From: Streptomyces sp. AC558_RSS880
GTDB taxonomy: Bacteria; Actinomycetota; Actinomycetes; Streptomycetales; Streptomycetaceae
Assembly: GCF_019049255.1 (NCBI RefSeq)
Contig: NZ_JAGMUJ010000029.1
Coordinates: forward strand, 62,001-126,000
Reading direction: 5' to 3'
Length of the DNA stretch: 64,000 nucleotides
Below, in pieces: positions 24,315 through 33,774 of this stretch (position 1 is its first letter; each line of letters begins with the position of its first letter). The notes under the pieces are model-generated. The model was not told the DNA's origin. It did no database searches and saw nothing but the letters and a program-made list of their open reading frames with translations. A program made the position numbers and the translations under genes.

Positions 24315-26902
24315 CCGGTCGGCTCGGCTCCCGCTTCGCCGACCTGCGGCTGGGCGTCGGCGAGCCGTTCACCGTGGTGTACGGGCCCGGCGTGGACGAC
24401 ACCTTCGTCGGCGCCGACTACCGGGAGAGGAACCTGGACGCGGTGCTGTGGCACCTGCTGCGCGCCCAGTCCTGCGCGTATGTGGCCTACAGCTCCCAGC
24501 GCCGGCCCCTGTACTTCCTGGACCCGGAGTCCGAGGCGCGGTCCCGGCCGTCCGGCCGCGCCCCGGCCGACGCGCCGCCGCGCACACCGACGGAATCGGC
24601 GGGCTCCGCGGGGCCCGGGCTCATGCGCCATCCCCGGCTGCGCGGCCCCCTCGGCCGGGTGGTGGTCCGCCCGCCCGCACCGGAGCGGAACCCCGCGCCC
24701 GCCGGGTCGCGGAACACCTCCTCCGCCGCGGAGGGGACCGGCTCGCCCGCCGAGCCCGGGCCGCCGCGCGCCCTCTCCGACCCCTTCACCGTCATGACCC
24801 TGGCGGGATATCTGGCCGATCCGCCGCGCCGTACGGCCGTGGTGTTCACCGAGGCGGAGAGCACCCTGCGGCACACCGACGCCACCCGCCCCCTGAACAC
24901 CTTCTTCAGCGACTGGGCCCGGCACGGCGACTACGACCACCCGGTCGTCCTGGTCTTCGCACGCCCGACGTTCGACGCCTGTGTGGAGTACGTCGAATCG
25001 CTGCACGGTTACCCCGGCCTGGCCGCCCGGCTGTGCCGGCAGGCCACGCCCTCCGTCCGCGTCGGCTTCCCGGACGAGGCCGAACTGCACCGCCTCGTCC
25101 AGCGCATGCGCCTGCGCGACGGCCTCCGCATCGGTGACTGGCGCGAACTGGACAGCGTCGTACGGGCGATGGCCGCCCAACCGCTCACCGTGAAGAACTG
25201 GCGCAGCAACCTGCTGTCCCTCGGCGACACCCCGCTCAGCGGCGGGGAGCTGACCGAGCGGGGCTGGCTGCCGCGCTCGGGCCGGGACACGCGCCCGGCC
25301 GAGAAGCAGCTGGAAGACCTGGTGGGCCTGGAACCGGTGAAGGAACACCTGAAACGGTTGCGCAGGCGGGTGGCGGCGGAAGCGCTGCTGCGCGGGCAGG
25401 GGTTCGGCGAGAACGCCGAACCGGCCTCCCCCCACCTGCTGTTCGCCGGTCCACCCGGTACCGGGAAGACCATGGTGGCCCGGCTCGTCGGCGAGATGTA
25501 CCGGGAACTCGGCGTGCTGAGCCGCGGCCATACGGTGGAGACCCGGCTCGACGACCTGATCGCGGGGTACGTCGGACAGACCTCGTCCCGCGCCCACGCC
25601 GTGCTGGACGAAGCCGTGGACGGGGTGCTGTTCCTCGACGAGGTGCACGGCCTGAGCAGTGAGAACGGCAGCTTCGACCGGGACGCCCTGAAGGTCCTGC
25701 TCGCCAGGCTGGAGAACGACCGGGACCGGTTCGTGGTGATCGCGGCCGGGTACCCCGACAAGGTCGACGAGTTCCTCGCCTCCGACGACGGCCTCCACCG
25801 CCGGTTCGGCGAGCGCATCGTCTTTCCCGACTACCCGCCGGACGTGCTGCACCGCATCCTGTTGCGGTACCTGGCGGCACGCGGCCTGCGCTGGGACGAG
25901 ACGCTGGCCGACCGGCTGCTGCAGGTCGTCACCGAACTGCACGCCACGCGCGGCCCCGACTTCGGCAACGCCGGCACCATGCGCAACCTCAGCGAGAAGA
26001 TCTTCACCGAGTGGGCCGTCCGGGTCGGCGAGGACATCGGGCAGCCGCTCACCGTCGAAGACCTGCCGGAGGGCTACCGCGCCCTCCTGCCCCGGCCCGC
26101 GCCCGACGACGGCACCCTGCTGTCCGAGCTGGACGACATGGTGGGCCTCGCCCCGGTGCGCAAGACGCTCAGCGACCTCGCCAACCGCATCCGGCTCCGC
26201 CAGGCCCGCGGCAGGAGCCTGCCCGCGCCCCCGAACCTGCTGTTCACAGGGCCACCCGGCACCGGCAAGACGACCGTGGCGCGGGCCGTCGGCGAGATGT
26301 TCCGCAAGCTCGGAGTGCTGCGCAAGGGCCATGTGGTCGAGACCACGCGCGCCGACCTGGTCGCCGAGTACGTCGGCCAGACCGCGCCCAGGGTCCGCGA
26401 GGCCGTGCACGCGGCCCTCGACGGCGTGCTCTTCATCGACGAGGCGTACAGCTTGACGGCCGGCTCCGGCATCCAGGGCGCCGACTTCGGCAGGGAAGCC
26501 GTTGACACCCTGGTCAGGGAGATGGAGAACTGGAACGACCGGCTCACGGTGATCGCCGCGGGTTATCCGCGCGAAATGGACGCGTTCGTGCGCAGCAACA
26601 GCGGTCTAGCCTCCCGCTTCACGCTGAGCGTGGAGTTCCCGCCGTACAACGCCGAGGAACTGGTCGAGGTGCTGCGCCGGAGCGCCGCGGCCGACGGCTA
26701 CCTCCTCACGCCGGAGGCCGCGGAACGGGCCGGGCAGTGGTTCGACAGCCGGCGGCGCGCCGATCCCACCGGGTTCGGCAGCGCCCGCGAGGTACGCGGC
26801 CTGCTCGCCGCCATGGAGTCCCGCCTCGCCGCCCGCCTCCTGGCGGGCCCCACCGCCACCGACCCCTCCACGTTCACCGCCGACGACGTCCCGCCCCCCT
26901 AG
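24311..26902 (+). CDS. Tandem AAA+ ATPase (CbxX/EccA-like modules)
   Basis: 863 aa. The first 330 residues are an operon-specific domain with a disordered Pro/Arg insert (about 75-150). Two CbxX/CfxQ-type AAA+ modules follow. Module 1 has Walker A GPPGTGKT at 380-387 and Walker B LFLDEVHG. Module 2 has the same Walker A at 647-654 and LFIDEAYS. Both contain the YVGQT pore-proximal segment and a sensor region (VIAAGYP). Both Walker motifs are intact, unlike many double-ring ATPases with one dead module. Related modules occur in RuBisCO activase CbbX and ESX EccA, but no ESX genes are here. A remodelling role acting on the preceding coiled-coil protein is inferred. Its stop overlaps a convergent gene by 4 bp. 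Confidence 0.92.
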   Translation: MTGRLGSRFADLRLGVGEPFTVVYGPGVDDTFVGADYRERNLDAVLWHLLRAQSCAYVAYSSQRRPLYFLDPESEARSRPSGRAPADAPPRTPTESAGSAGPGLMRHPRLRGPLGRVVVRPPAPERNPAPAGSRNTSSAAEGTGSPAEPGPPRALSDPFTVMTLAGYLADPPRRTAVVFTEAESTLRHTDATRPLNTFFSDWARHGDYDHPVVLVFARPTFDACVEYVESLHGYPGLAARLCRQATPSVRVGFPDEAELHRLVQRMRLRDGLRIGDWRELDSVVRAMAAQPLTVKNWRSNLLSLGDTPLSGGELTERGWLPRSGRDTRPAEKQLEDLVGLEPVKEHLKRLRRRVAAEALLRGQGFGENAEPASPHLLFAGPPGTGKTMVARLVGEMYRELGVLSRGHTVETRLDDLIAGYVGQTSSRAHAVLDEAVDGVLFLDEVHGLSSENGSFDRDALKVLLARLENDRDRFVVIAAGYPDKVDEFLASDDGLHRRFGERIVFPDYPPDVLHRILLRYLAARGLRWDETLADRLLQVVTELHATRGPDFGNAGTMRNLSEKIFTEWAVRVGEDIGQPLTVEDLPEGYRALLPRPAPDDGTLLSELDDMVGLAPVRKTLSDLANRIRLRQARGRSLPAPPNLLFTGPPGTGKTTVARAVGEMFRKLGVLRKGHVVETTRADLVAEYVGQTAPRVREAVHAALDGVLFIDEAYSLTAGSGIQGADFGREAVDTLVREMENWNDRLTVIAAGYPREMDAFVRSNSGLASRFTLSVEFPPYNAEELVEVLRRSAAADGYLLTPEAAERAGQWFDSRRRADPTGFGSAREVRGLLAAMESRLAARLLAGPTATDPSTFTADDVPPP

Positions 26903-27840
26903 TCCAGCGCCTCCCGCAGCACCCGGTCGATCTCGCCGAGGCGTCGCTCCACGTCGGCGGCGGCGAGCCGCGCGCGCTCGAGTGCCGTACCGGTCTTGAC
27001 GAGCCGGTCCCCGTGCGCGCCGCCGCTGCCGTCGCCGTCGGCGTGCCCCCACGCGGACAGCGCCTCCGCCAGCTCCCGATCCGCCCGCGCGTAGCGCTCC
27101 AACTGGGGAATCCGCTCCCCGAGCGCGGCGCGGACCGCCTCGAGGCGCCGGCTCCGCTCGTCCAGCTCGGAGGTGATCCGGGCCAGCTCCCGCTCCTCCA
27201 CGGCGAGCCGCTCGCCGCTCTCCTCGGCCTGGCGCAGGGCCTCCCGGGTCCGCGGAGCGAGCGCGTCCAACTGGTCCTCGCTGAGCCGCACCAGTGCGCC
27301 GCAGTCCGCGGTCAGCGTCCGCTCGGCGGAAGTGTCCCGGGAGCGCAGCGCCTTCAGACGTTCGTCCACCACCTGGTGCTGTCCGCTCAACGCGTCCAGC
27401 GTGTCCACCAGCCGTTCGAGGCGGCGCAGTTCCGCGATGCGGTCCCGCAACTCCGCGTGGTCCGCGAGGCGTCGGCGCAGCTCGTCCTCGGCGTCGGCAA
27501 GCCGTTCCAGTGCCGTTCGATCGGCCCGCAGCCGTTCGTGGAGCGCGGTGAGCTCGGCAAGCCGCTTGTCCAGCTGCTCCGCCGGCCGCTCCCCGGGCCG
27601 GGCGGCCGCCACCAGGAGGGGGGCCTCGGCGGCCAGCGCCGGAACCTCCTCCAACGCGTCGTACAGGTCGAACACCCCCTCGAGCGCGGCGACACCGTCG
27701 TCGTCCCGTCTCTCCGCCAGCACCTCCGCGGCCCACCGGAGAGAGGCGCCGAGCGCCGCGAGGGCGTCGCCTCCCGCGAGCGCGTCGCGCAGTACCTGGC
27801 GGGCACGCCCCTGTGAGGACGTGTCGTCCGCAGCCGTCAT
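26899..27840 (-). CDS. Coiled-coil protein convergent with the AAA+ gene
   Basis: 313 aa. A helical N-terminal domain of about 80 residues (RARQVLRDALAGGDALAALGASLRWAAEVLAERR) is followed by some 200 residues of heptad-rich coil (LDKRLAELTALHERLRADRTALERL) and an acidic/Gly linker (GHADGDGSGGAHGD) near the end. There are no membrane or enzyme motifs. It is convergent with and overlaps the AAA+ stop by 4 bp. Its similarity in style to the operon's other coiled-coil protein suggests it belongs to the same system. I do not recognise the family. Confidence 0.72.
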   Translation of the reverse strand: MTAADDTSSQGRARQVLRDALAGGDALAALGASLRWAAEVLAERRDDDGVAALEGVFDLYDALEEVPALAAEAPLLVAAARPGERPAEQLDKRLAELTALHERLRADRTALERLADAEDELRRRLADHAELRDRIAELRRLERLVDTLDALSGQHQVVDERLKALRSRDTSAERTLTADCGALVRLSEDQLDALAPRTREALRQAEESGERLAVEERELARITSELDERSRRLEAVRAALGERIPQLERYARADRELAEALSAWGHADGDGSGGAHGDRLVKTGTALERARLAAADVERRLGEIDRVLREALD

Positions 27841-28004
27841 CCCCGCCCCGCTTCCCTGTCCACACCGCTGCCTCAGGCAGCGTAGCGCCGAAGTTCCGGC
27901 CGGCAGGCGCGTTCACCTGTGGGGCGGGGCCGCCCGGATCTAGACTGCGCCATCAGTGAGCGGGCCTTGTCCCACGGATGAGGCCCGGAGGAAGGGAGGA
28001 GCCC

Positions 28005-28241
28005 GTGAGCGAGCCGGAAAGTGCCCCCGTGCCCGCAGCCCGCCCCCCGCGCCCCGCGGAACCCGTCCTGACCTCGTTGGTGTTGGCCCTGCTCGGCGAT
28101 GTCGCCTCCTCCGAGCAGAAGTGGCACGAGGCGCGCCACTGGTACCGCCGCGCCCTGGCGGCCCCCGACGGGGGCCGGGCGCACGACCGCGCTCGCGCGG
28201 CCCTCGGGACCCTCTCCCCACAGCGCCCGGACGGCCGGTGA
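28005..28241 (+). CDS. Small TPR-like protein
   Basis: 78 aa from GTG 28005, preceded by the purine-rich GGAGGAAGGGAGGAG. A Pro/Ala-rich N-terminus leads into a single TPR-like helical pair: SLVLALLGDVASSEQKWHEARHWYRRALA, then RAHDRARAALGTL. It is divergent from the coiled-coil gene (165 bp between starts) and convergent with the methyltransferase. It could be a small adaptor at the right edge of the conflict island. ATG 27978 is an alternative start with no ribosome site. Confidence 0.6.
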   Translation: MSEPESAPVPAARPPRPAEPVLTSLVLALLGDVASSEQKWHEARHWYRRALAAPDGGRAHDRARAALGTLSPQRPDGR

Positions 28242-28261
28242 GCCGGGTGCCCCCGGGCGGG

Positions 28262-29275
28262 TCAGCTCGGTGCCGCGACCATCAGATGCGTCTCCAGGGG
28301 AAGGCCGTGGATGGATTCCACCGTGAAGCCGGCCTTGTCGAGGAGGGTGCGGTACTGCGTCTCGTCCCGCTCCCGGCCACCCCCGAGGACCACCAGCATG
28401 TGCATGTTGTAGCCCTGGGACAGTGAGGAGCCGGTGCCCCGGACCAGTACGCGTTCCAGGATCACCAGCTTGCCGCCGGGGGCCATCGCGCGACGGCAGT
28501 TGGTGAGGATCCGATGGCACGCCTCGTCGTCGAAGCAGTGCAGGATGCGGGAGAGGAGGTAGACGTCGCCGTCGGACGGGACCGACTCGAAGAAGTTCCC
28601 GGCGATCCGTTCGCACCGGTCCGCGTGGTCCGTGGCGATCGGGCGGTCCTTGCTCTCCTCGATCACGTGCGGGGCGTCGAACAGGACGGCGCGCGGGCCC
28701 GGGTTGGCGTTCAGGATCTCGTTGAGGAGTGCTCCGTGGCCGCCCGCGACGTCCACGATCCGCCGCGCCCCGGAGAAGTCGTAGGCGCCGCTGACCTCGG
28801 CGAAGAAGGGTGTCCCCGCCACCATGGCCCGCTCGTAGGTCAGCGAGACCTCGGGGTTCTTGTGCAGGTACGAGAACAGGTCGGAGCCGTAGACGTGTGC
28901 GAACGCCGAGCGCCCGGTGCGCAGCGAGTGGGAGAGCGCGCCCCAGGCCGGGTAGAAGTGCGAGCCGTAGATGCGCACGTGGTCGCGCATCGAGTCGCGG
29001 GTGTCGGTGCGCAGCAGCTCACCGACCTCGGTCAGCGCCCAGCCGCCGGCCTCGTCGCCCTCGACCACTCCCAGGCTCTCCAGGAACAGCAGGAGCCGCC
29101 CCAGCGCGTCGGCGTCGGTCCGGGTCTCGATGGACAGGTCGACGGTCGAGGCACGGTCCGCCGCCGCGATGGCGTCGACGGTGCCCGACTCGACGGCGAG
29201 GTAGACGGCCTGGGTCTTCCAGAACCCGGCCATGAGCTCGAACAGGTGACGCCCTGCCGTTTCCTTCATGGTCAT
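28262..29275 (-). CDS. SAM-dependent O-methyltransferase (CreN-like context)
   Basis: 337 aa, of the Methyltransf_2 (hydroxyneurosporene/acetylserotonin O-methyltransferase) type. It has an N-terminal winged-helix dimerisation domain, then the SAM motif VDVAGGHGALLNEIL. The acidic ribose-binding position lies in LFDAPHVIEES, and LLSRILHCFDDEACHRILTNCRRAM with the catalytic-region His follows. ATG 29275 overlaps the upstream ligase stop (ATGA), so it is the last gene of a hydroxylase-ligase-methyltransferase operon. That order matches the CreL-CreM-CreN set of cremeomycin-type pathways, where the methyltransferase caps an aromatic hydroxyl. The substrate here is inferred. Confidence 0.88.
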   Translation of the reverse strand: MTMKETAGRHLFELMAGFWKTQAVYLAVESGTVDAIAAADRASTVDLSIETRTDADALGRLLLFLESLGVVEGDEAGGWALTEVGELLRTDTRDSMRDHVRIYGSHFYPAWGALSHSLRTGRSAFAHVYGSDLFSYLHKNPEVSLTYERAMVAGTPFFAEVSGAYDFSGARRIVDVAGGHGALLNEILNANPGPRAVLFDAPHVIEESKDRPIATDHADRCERIAGNFFESVPSDGDVYLLSRILHCFDDEACHRILTNCRRAMAPGGKLVILERVLVRGTGSSLSQGYNMHMLVVLGGGRERDETQYRTLLDKAGFTVESIHGLPLETHLMVAAPS

Positions 29276-30930
29276 GCCCCCATCGTGGTGTCCGACGCCG
29301 TGTGCGGCCCGCCGGGCGGCGGGTGCTCTTCCCGTATCAACCGGGCGAGTTCGGAACGCTGTACCTTCCGGGTCGAGGTGCGCGGCAGGTCGTCGAACCG
29401 GAGTTGGCGGAAGGCGCTCATCGGGGGCAGGTCGAAGGTCGCCCGCCGCCACCGCTTCTCGTCGAGGGGCGCCTCGCCCCGGGTGGCCACGACCGGGACC
29501 GGCTCGCCCTGCGGGCCCGCCACGATCACCACTTCCCGCAGTTCCTCGAGGCGGCCCATCAGGAGGTCCTCGACCGCGAGGTTGCTGTCCACGGCATCGA
29601 TCCGGTCCACCTCGCGGTCGATCAGGTGCAGCAGGCCCCAGCGGCTGAGGTAGCCCATGTCACCGACCCGCCACCAGCCGTCGCGCAGTTCGCTCCGGAA
29701 CCGTTCGTCCTCGCCCAGGTAGGTGAGGATCCGGGTGCGGCTGCGCACTTCGAGGTGGCCGGTCCGTCCGGTCCCGAGCCGCCGGCCCGAGTCGTCGACG
29801 ACGCGCATGGAGATGAAGCCGGGCAGCGGCATCCCGACGCAGCGGCCGTCGGCCTTGTGGGCGGTGTGGCGGGTGTACCAGCGGCCGGCCATGGGACCGA
29901 TCTCCGACTGCCCGTAGAACTGGACGAAGACCGGCCGCTTGTGCCGTGAGGCGGCGAGCATCCGCTGGATGGTGCGCGGGTGCATCGCGTCGAACGTGGC
30001 GCCGAAGACGCGGACGCTGGACAGGGGAGCGCCGGGCGCGTCGTCGAGTTCCTCCCAGTCGACGTACGTGTTGGGGTGGGTCTCGATGTATCCGGGGCGG
30101 GTGCGGACGAACAGCGGGCCGATGCGGTCCGGGTGCGGATCCACGGCGATCACCATCGGGTTGCCGTGGCTGAGGAACATGGCGATCCCCTGGTAGAAGC
30201 GGGAGTGCACGAACGTCATGCACAGCGCGGCCGTCTCCTTGCCCCGGATGGGCCAGGAGACCAGCCGCTGCGGCACGAGACGGTGCCAGCCGGCCTCGGG
30301 GCAGTGCACGGCCAGCTTCGGGACGCCGGTCGTACCGGAGCTGTGCGTGATCAGTGACGGCTGACGCGGGTGGAGGAACACCGGCTCGCGCCGGGGGGCG
30401 TCCGCGTACTCGGCGAGCGCGGTCGGCCCGATGGTCCGCCCGGAGGTTTCCGTGACGGGGCCCGAGGGTGCCGTACCGGCGGACAGCAGGATCTCGCGCA
30501 CGTCGTCGGCCAGGGGCACGCCGCGCAGCTTGCCCGCCAGGGTGTCGCCGTCGGTGAGCAGCCACGGCTTCTCGAGCCGGACGAGCAGTTCGTGCGCCAC
30601 CGCGCCGTCCAGGGCCGGTGACAGCAGCGCGGGTACGGCGCCGATGCGCGCGGTGGCGCAGGCGAGCAGCGCGATGTCGAAGTTGTCGGTCTTGTACAGC
30701 GCCACCCGTTCGGTGGGCCGGACTCCGGCCGCCCATAAGCGGGCCGCCAACTCATCTATGTAATCGGCCAGTTGCCCGACGGTGAAGTGCGTGCCCAGGT
30801 CGGGCGCCGACTGCAGCGGGCGGTCCAGCGTCACGTGTGTCGTGGCGTCGCGGCGCGCGGCGGCGTGGAAGAGGTCGCCGATGTAGAAGCCGTTCCCGCG
30901 GGTGACCCGGCTCAACAACGTGTGCAGCAC
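29272..30930 (-). CDS. AMP-forming acyl/aryl ligase (CreM-like context), TTA codon
   Basis: 552 aa, adenylate-forming superfamily. The P-loop is ITHSSGTTGVPK, the A5 region FVQFYGQSEIGPM and the A7 motif WWRVGDMGYLSRWGLLHLIDRE. In the C-terminal lid the usual A10 lysine segment reads RTSTRKVQR. Relatives in diazo pathways (CreM, CmaA6, AvaA6) use ATP and nitrite to diazotise aromatic amines, and the flanking hydroxylase and methyltransferase fit that reading. A CoA-ligase role is the alternative. A TTA codon lies at 30736-30738 (ARLWAAG). GTG 30930 is preceded by CGAGGAG; the longer frame upstream overlaps the hydroxylase and is not used. Confidence 0.85.
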   Translation of the reverse strand: MLHTLLSRVTRGNGFYIGDLFHAAARRDATTHVTLDRPLQSAPDLGTHFTVGQLADYIDELAARLWAAGVRPTERVALYKTDNFDIALLACATARIGAVPALLSPALDGAVAHELLVRLEKPWLLTDGDTLAGKLRGVPLADDVREILLSAGTAPSGPVTETSGRTIGPTALAEYADAPRREPVFLHPRQPSLITHSSGTTGVPKLAVHCPEAGWHRLVPQRLVSWPIRGKETAALCMTFVHSRFYQGIAMFLSHGNPMVIAVDPHPDRIGPLFVRTRPGYIETHPNTYVDWEELDDAPGAPLSSVRVFGATFDAMHPRTIQRMLAASRHKRPVFVQFYGQSEIGPMAGRWYTRHTAHKADGRCVGMPLPGFISMRVVDDSGRRLGTGRTGHLEVRSRTRILTYLGEDERFRSELRDGWWRVGDMGYLSRWGLLHLIDREVDRIDAVDSNLAVEDLLMGRLEELREVVIVAGPQGEPVPVVATRGEAPLDEKRWRRATFDLPPMSAFRQLRFDDLPRTSTRKVQRSELARLIREEHPPPGGPHTASDTTMGA

Positions 30931-30946
30931 TGGTTCTCCTCGTAGG

Positions 30947-32191
30947 TCAGGGGCGGGGGGTGAGACGTACGGCCGCGGGCTCCCGTCCGGCAGCCCGCTC
31001 GGGTCCCGGTGCCGTGGTCGCCGCCGCGGCGTCGTGGCCGTACAGCCAGTCGAGGTGCTCCAGGTCCTGCCGCGCGCGCATGTCACGGTCGCGCCGCTCC
31101 TGGTGGGGGCCGTCGGGGAGGTGGAACGTCCGTCCCAGGGCGCGGGCGCGCCGGTGGACCTCGGCGGTGCGGGGCAGGCGGAGCTCCTCGTAGCGGCGGA
31201 CGGCCCCGGTCAGGTCGCCGGGGCGGGCGTCCTCGAGGCAGCGCGCGAGGACCACGGCGTCCTCCAGCGCCTGGTTCGCCCCTTGGGAGAGATAGGGGAG
31301 GGTGGGGTGTGCGGCGTCGCCGAGCAGCACCACCCGGTCGGTGGCGTACCGGTCGGCCATGTCGCGGTCGAACAGGTCCCACCGGGTGACCGAGGCGGCG
31401 GCGGTCACCACCCGCCGGACCTCCTCGTGCCAGCCGGCGAACGCCGCGTCGAGGTCCTCGACCGCGCCCGGGGCCGACGTGGAACCGGAGCGGGTGTCCG
31501 GGCTGACGCCGACGGCGCTGAAGTGGACCGTGTCGCCGCCCGCGATGGGGTAGTACGTGACGTGCCGTTCGGGGCCGAGCCAGAACACCACCCGCGGATC
31601 ACGGGTGAAGGAGGGCACCACCTCGGCCGGGACGAGACCTCGGTGCACCGAGTAGCCCGAGAACCGCGGCGCGTCGTCGACGACCGCCGTGCGGACGACG
31701 GAGTGCACGCCGTCGGCCCCGATCACCAGGTCGGCGGTGGTCACGGAGCCGTCCGTGAGGTGGAGTTCGACCGTGTCGGGCCGTTCCACCAGGCGGGTGC
31801 AGCCCTTGCCGAGTTCGACGATGCCCTCGGGCAGGGCGGACACCAGACAGCGCTGCAGATCCGCGCGGTGGATCAAGTAGTACGGGGCGCCGAACCGTTC
31901 GTCGCACAGGGTGCCGTGCGGCACCCGGGCGATCGGGCTTCCGTCGTCCCACCGCCGGGTCTCGATGGCACCGGCTCGCACCCCGGTCCGGGCGAGGGCG
32001 TCCGCGAGCCCGAGCCGGTGCAGGACGCGCACCCCGTTGGGGGAGAGCTGGATGCCCGCGCCCACGGCCCCCAGCACCGGTGTCCGTTCGAAGAGCCGGA
32101 CGTCCATGCCGTGACCGTGCAGGAGTGTGGCGGTGACCAGGCCGGCTACGCCACCTCCCACGATGGCTACCTGTGCCTTCGACGGGGCCAT
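30947..32191 (-). CDS. FAD-dependent aromatic hydroxylase (salicylate hydroxylase-like)
   Basis: 414 aa, group A flavin monooxygenase. The Rossmann motif VAIVGGGVAGLVTATLLHGHG is at the N-terminus. The DG motif is ADLVIGADGVHSVVR, and the FAD-ribityl GD motif is VVLLGDAAHPTLPYLSQGANQALEDA. A CreL-type enzyme would hydroxylate 3-amino-4-hydroxybenzoate. The start is set at ATG 32191 because GAGAGG lies 6 nt upstream; ATG 32197 is also in frame but too close. It leads an operon with the ligase (16-nt gap) and methyltransferase. An upstream 14-bp-arm terminator isolates it from the MFS gene. Confidence 0.9.
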   Translation of the reverse strand: MAPSKAQVAIVGGGVAGLVTATLLHGHGMDVRLFERTPVLGAVGAGIQLSPNGVRVLHRLGLADALARTGVRAGAIETRRWDDGSPIARVPHGTLCDERFGAPYYLIHRADLQRCLVSALPEGIVELGKGCTRLVERPDTVELHLTDGSVTTADLVIGADGVHSVVRTAVVDDAPRFSGYSVHRGLVPAEVVPSFTRDPRVVFWLGPERHVTYYPIAGGDTVHFSAVGVSPDTRSGSTSAPGAVEDLDAAFAGWHEEVRRVVTAAASVTRWDLFDRDMADRYATDRVVLLGDAAHPTLPYLSQGANQALEDAVVLARCLEDARPGDLTGAVRRYEELRLPRTAEVHRRARALGRTFHLPDGPHQERRDRDMRARQDLEHLDWLYGHDAAAATTAPGPERAAGREPAAVRLTPRP

Positions 32192-32342
32192 GCGCATCCT
32201 CTCGACCAGGGGGGAGGTTGGTCCGGGTGACGCCGTGAGGGCCGGTTCGCCGCCCGGACCGCAGGGTGCCGTCAGCGTCGCAAACACCTGTCGAGGCCGA
32301 GCAGTAGGAGTGCTCAATGCCATGGGCACGTGCGGGAAAAGA

Positions 32343-32381
32343 GGCAGGAGCCCACCCCGGGGGATTGGGTGGACTCCTGCC
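32343..32381 (-). terminator. Rho-independent-like hairpin between the MFS and hydroxylase genes
   Basis: The arms at 32343-32356 and 32368-32381 pair with a single mismatch across an 11-nt loop. There is no T-run, as is usual in Streptomyces. It lies about 100 bp downstream of the transporter stop and upstream of the hydroxylase, so it should end the transporter transcript. Confidence 0.6.
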
Positions 32382-32477
32382 GGTCCGTTGTCCGGACGGT
32401 CCGTCCGGCCGTCCGGCGGCCCGCCGTGGCGGGCGGCTCACCGGGCCGCGGTCCGTCGCCGGCCCGCGGCGGAGCGC

Positions 32478-33755
32478 CTACACGCGCCGGTCCTCCTCGA
32501 TCCGGCGCGGTGAGAGCCGGGCGATGGGGGCGAGCATGAGCAGGGTGACGGCGGCGAGGAGGCCGAAGCCGAGGCGGTAGTCACCGGTGGTGTCGCGCAG
32601 ACCCCCCACGACGACCGGTCCGACGGCCGCACACGCGTACCCGACGAAGAACGCCATCGCGGCGAACCGCCCGGCCTGGGCGGCGTCCCGGCTCGCCGAG
32701 ACGGGCAGGGTCAGCACCAGCGTGAACAGTCCGCCGTGTCCGATGCCCATGGCGAGGACCCAGAGCCAGGTGCCGGTGCCCGGGCTGAAGGCGAAGCCCA
32801 GGAATCCCACGGCGGTCAGCGCCGTCGTCACCGCCAGTCCGAAGCGCTTGTCGTCGCGCTCGCCGAGCAGGGCGGGAACGCCCAGCATCGCGACGACCTG
32901 GATGGAGATCATCACCGTCAGCACGAAGCCGGCCCGGGCCTCGCTCAGTCCGCCGTCGTCGTGCAGCAACGGCGCGATCCACGCCAACTCGCAGTAGTAC
33001 AGGGCGGAGTTGCCGGCGGAGATCGCGGTGATCCGCCAGGCCAGGCCGGAGCGCCAGGGCAGACCGGTGGTGGCCGGGCCCTTGGGGCCGTCGATGTGGG
33101 CGAGGCGCAGTGGCCCCTTCGCCGCCGACCAGAACCCGATGCCGGCGACGGCGAGGAGAGCCCATGACGCCAGGGCCACGGGCCAGGAGTCGACCGCGTC
33201 GGCCAGGGGGGCGCTGACACCGGCGGCCACCGCGCCGCCCAGTCCGAGCCCCGCCGTGTAGATCCCGGTCACCAGGCCGGCACGGTCGGCGAAGCGGGTC
33301 TTCACGACGGCCGGCAGCAGCGTCTGGGTGATCGCGATGCCGGCGCCCACGACGGCGGCGCAGCACAGCTGGAGCCAGGTGGTCCCGCCCAGCCCCCGGG
33401 CCGCGGTGGCCACGGCGACGACGGCCAGGCCGATCAGCACACCTCGCTGCAGTCCCCACCGGCGGCCCACCGACGCGGCCAGCGGAGCACACAGGCCCAT
33501 GGCCAGGGTCGGGATGGTCGTCAGCAGGGACACCGCGGTCGCCGACAGGTCGAGGTCCGCGCGGATGCGGTCCACCAGGGGGGAGACCGCGGCGATCGCG
33601 GGACGGAGGTTGGCCGCCGCCACGAACAGGGCCACGGCGGCGAACCCGAGGGCGGCGCGCTCCTGGCCGGAGGCCGCAGCGGCGTCTTCCGAGCGGTGAC
33701 CCGGTGCCGCGACGGCGGGTGACGTGGAGGATAAACGATCTTCAGTCTCGCTCAT
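32478..33755 (-). CDS. CynX/NimT-type MFS transporter with a TTA codon
   Basis: 425 aa, about 12 transmembrane helices. The opening hydrophobic segment (ALGFAAVALFVAAANLRPAIAAVSPL) and PTLAMGLCAPLAASVGRRWG loop are typical of the CynX/NimT (COG2807) branch, whose members carry cyanate, nitroimidazoles or other small compounds. Codon 8 (33732-33734) is TTA, so bldA control is expected. ATG 33755 is preferred over GTG 33764 because AGGT lies at usable distance. It is divergent from an Rrf2 regulator across a 91-bp gap with an inverted repeat, so it is the probable regulatory target. Being next to the hydroxylase operon it may export the pathway product. Confidence 0.87.
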   Translation of the reverse strand: MSETEDRLSSTSPAVAAPGHRSEDAAAASGQERAALGFAAVALFVAAANLRPAIAAVSPLVDRIRADLDLSATAVSLLTTIPTLAMGLCAPLAASVGRRWGLQRGVLIGLAVVAVATAARGLGGTTWLQLCCAAVVGAGIAITQTLLPAVVKTRFADRAGLVTGIYTAGLGLGGAVAAGVSAPLADAVDSWPVALASWALLAVAGIGFWSAAKGPLRLAHIDGPKGPATTGLPWRSGLAWRITAISAGNSALYYCELAWIAPLLHDDGGLSEARAGFVLTVMISIQVVAMLGVPALLGERDDKRFGLAVTTALTAVGFLGFAFSPGTGTWLWVLAMGIGHGGLFTLVLTLPVSASRDAAQAGRFAAMAFFVGYACAAVGPVVVGGLRDTTGDYRLGFGLLAAVTLLMLAPIARLSPRRIEEDRRV

Positions 33756-33774
33756 GACCTGCACCTTCGTCTAT

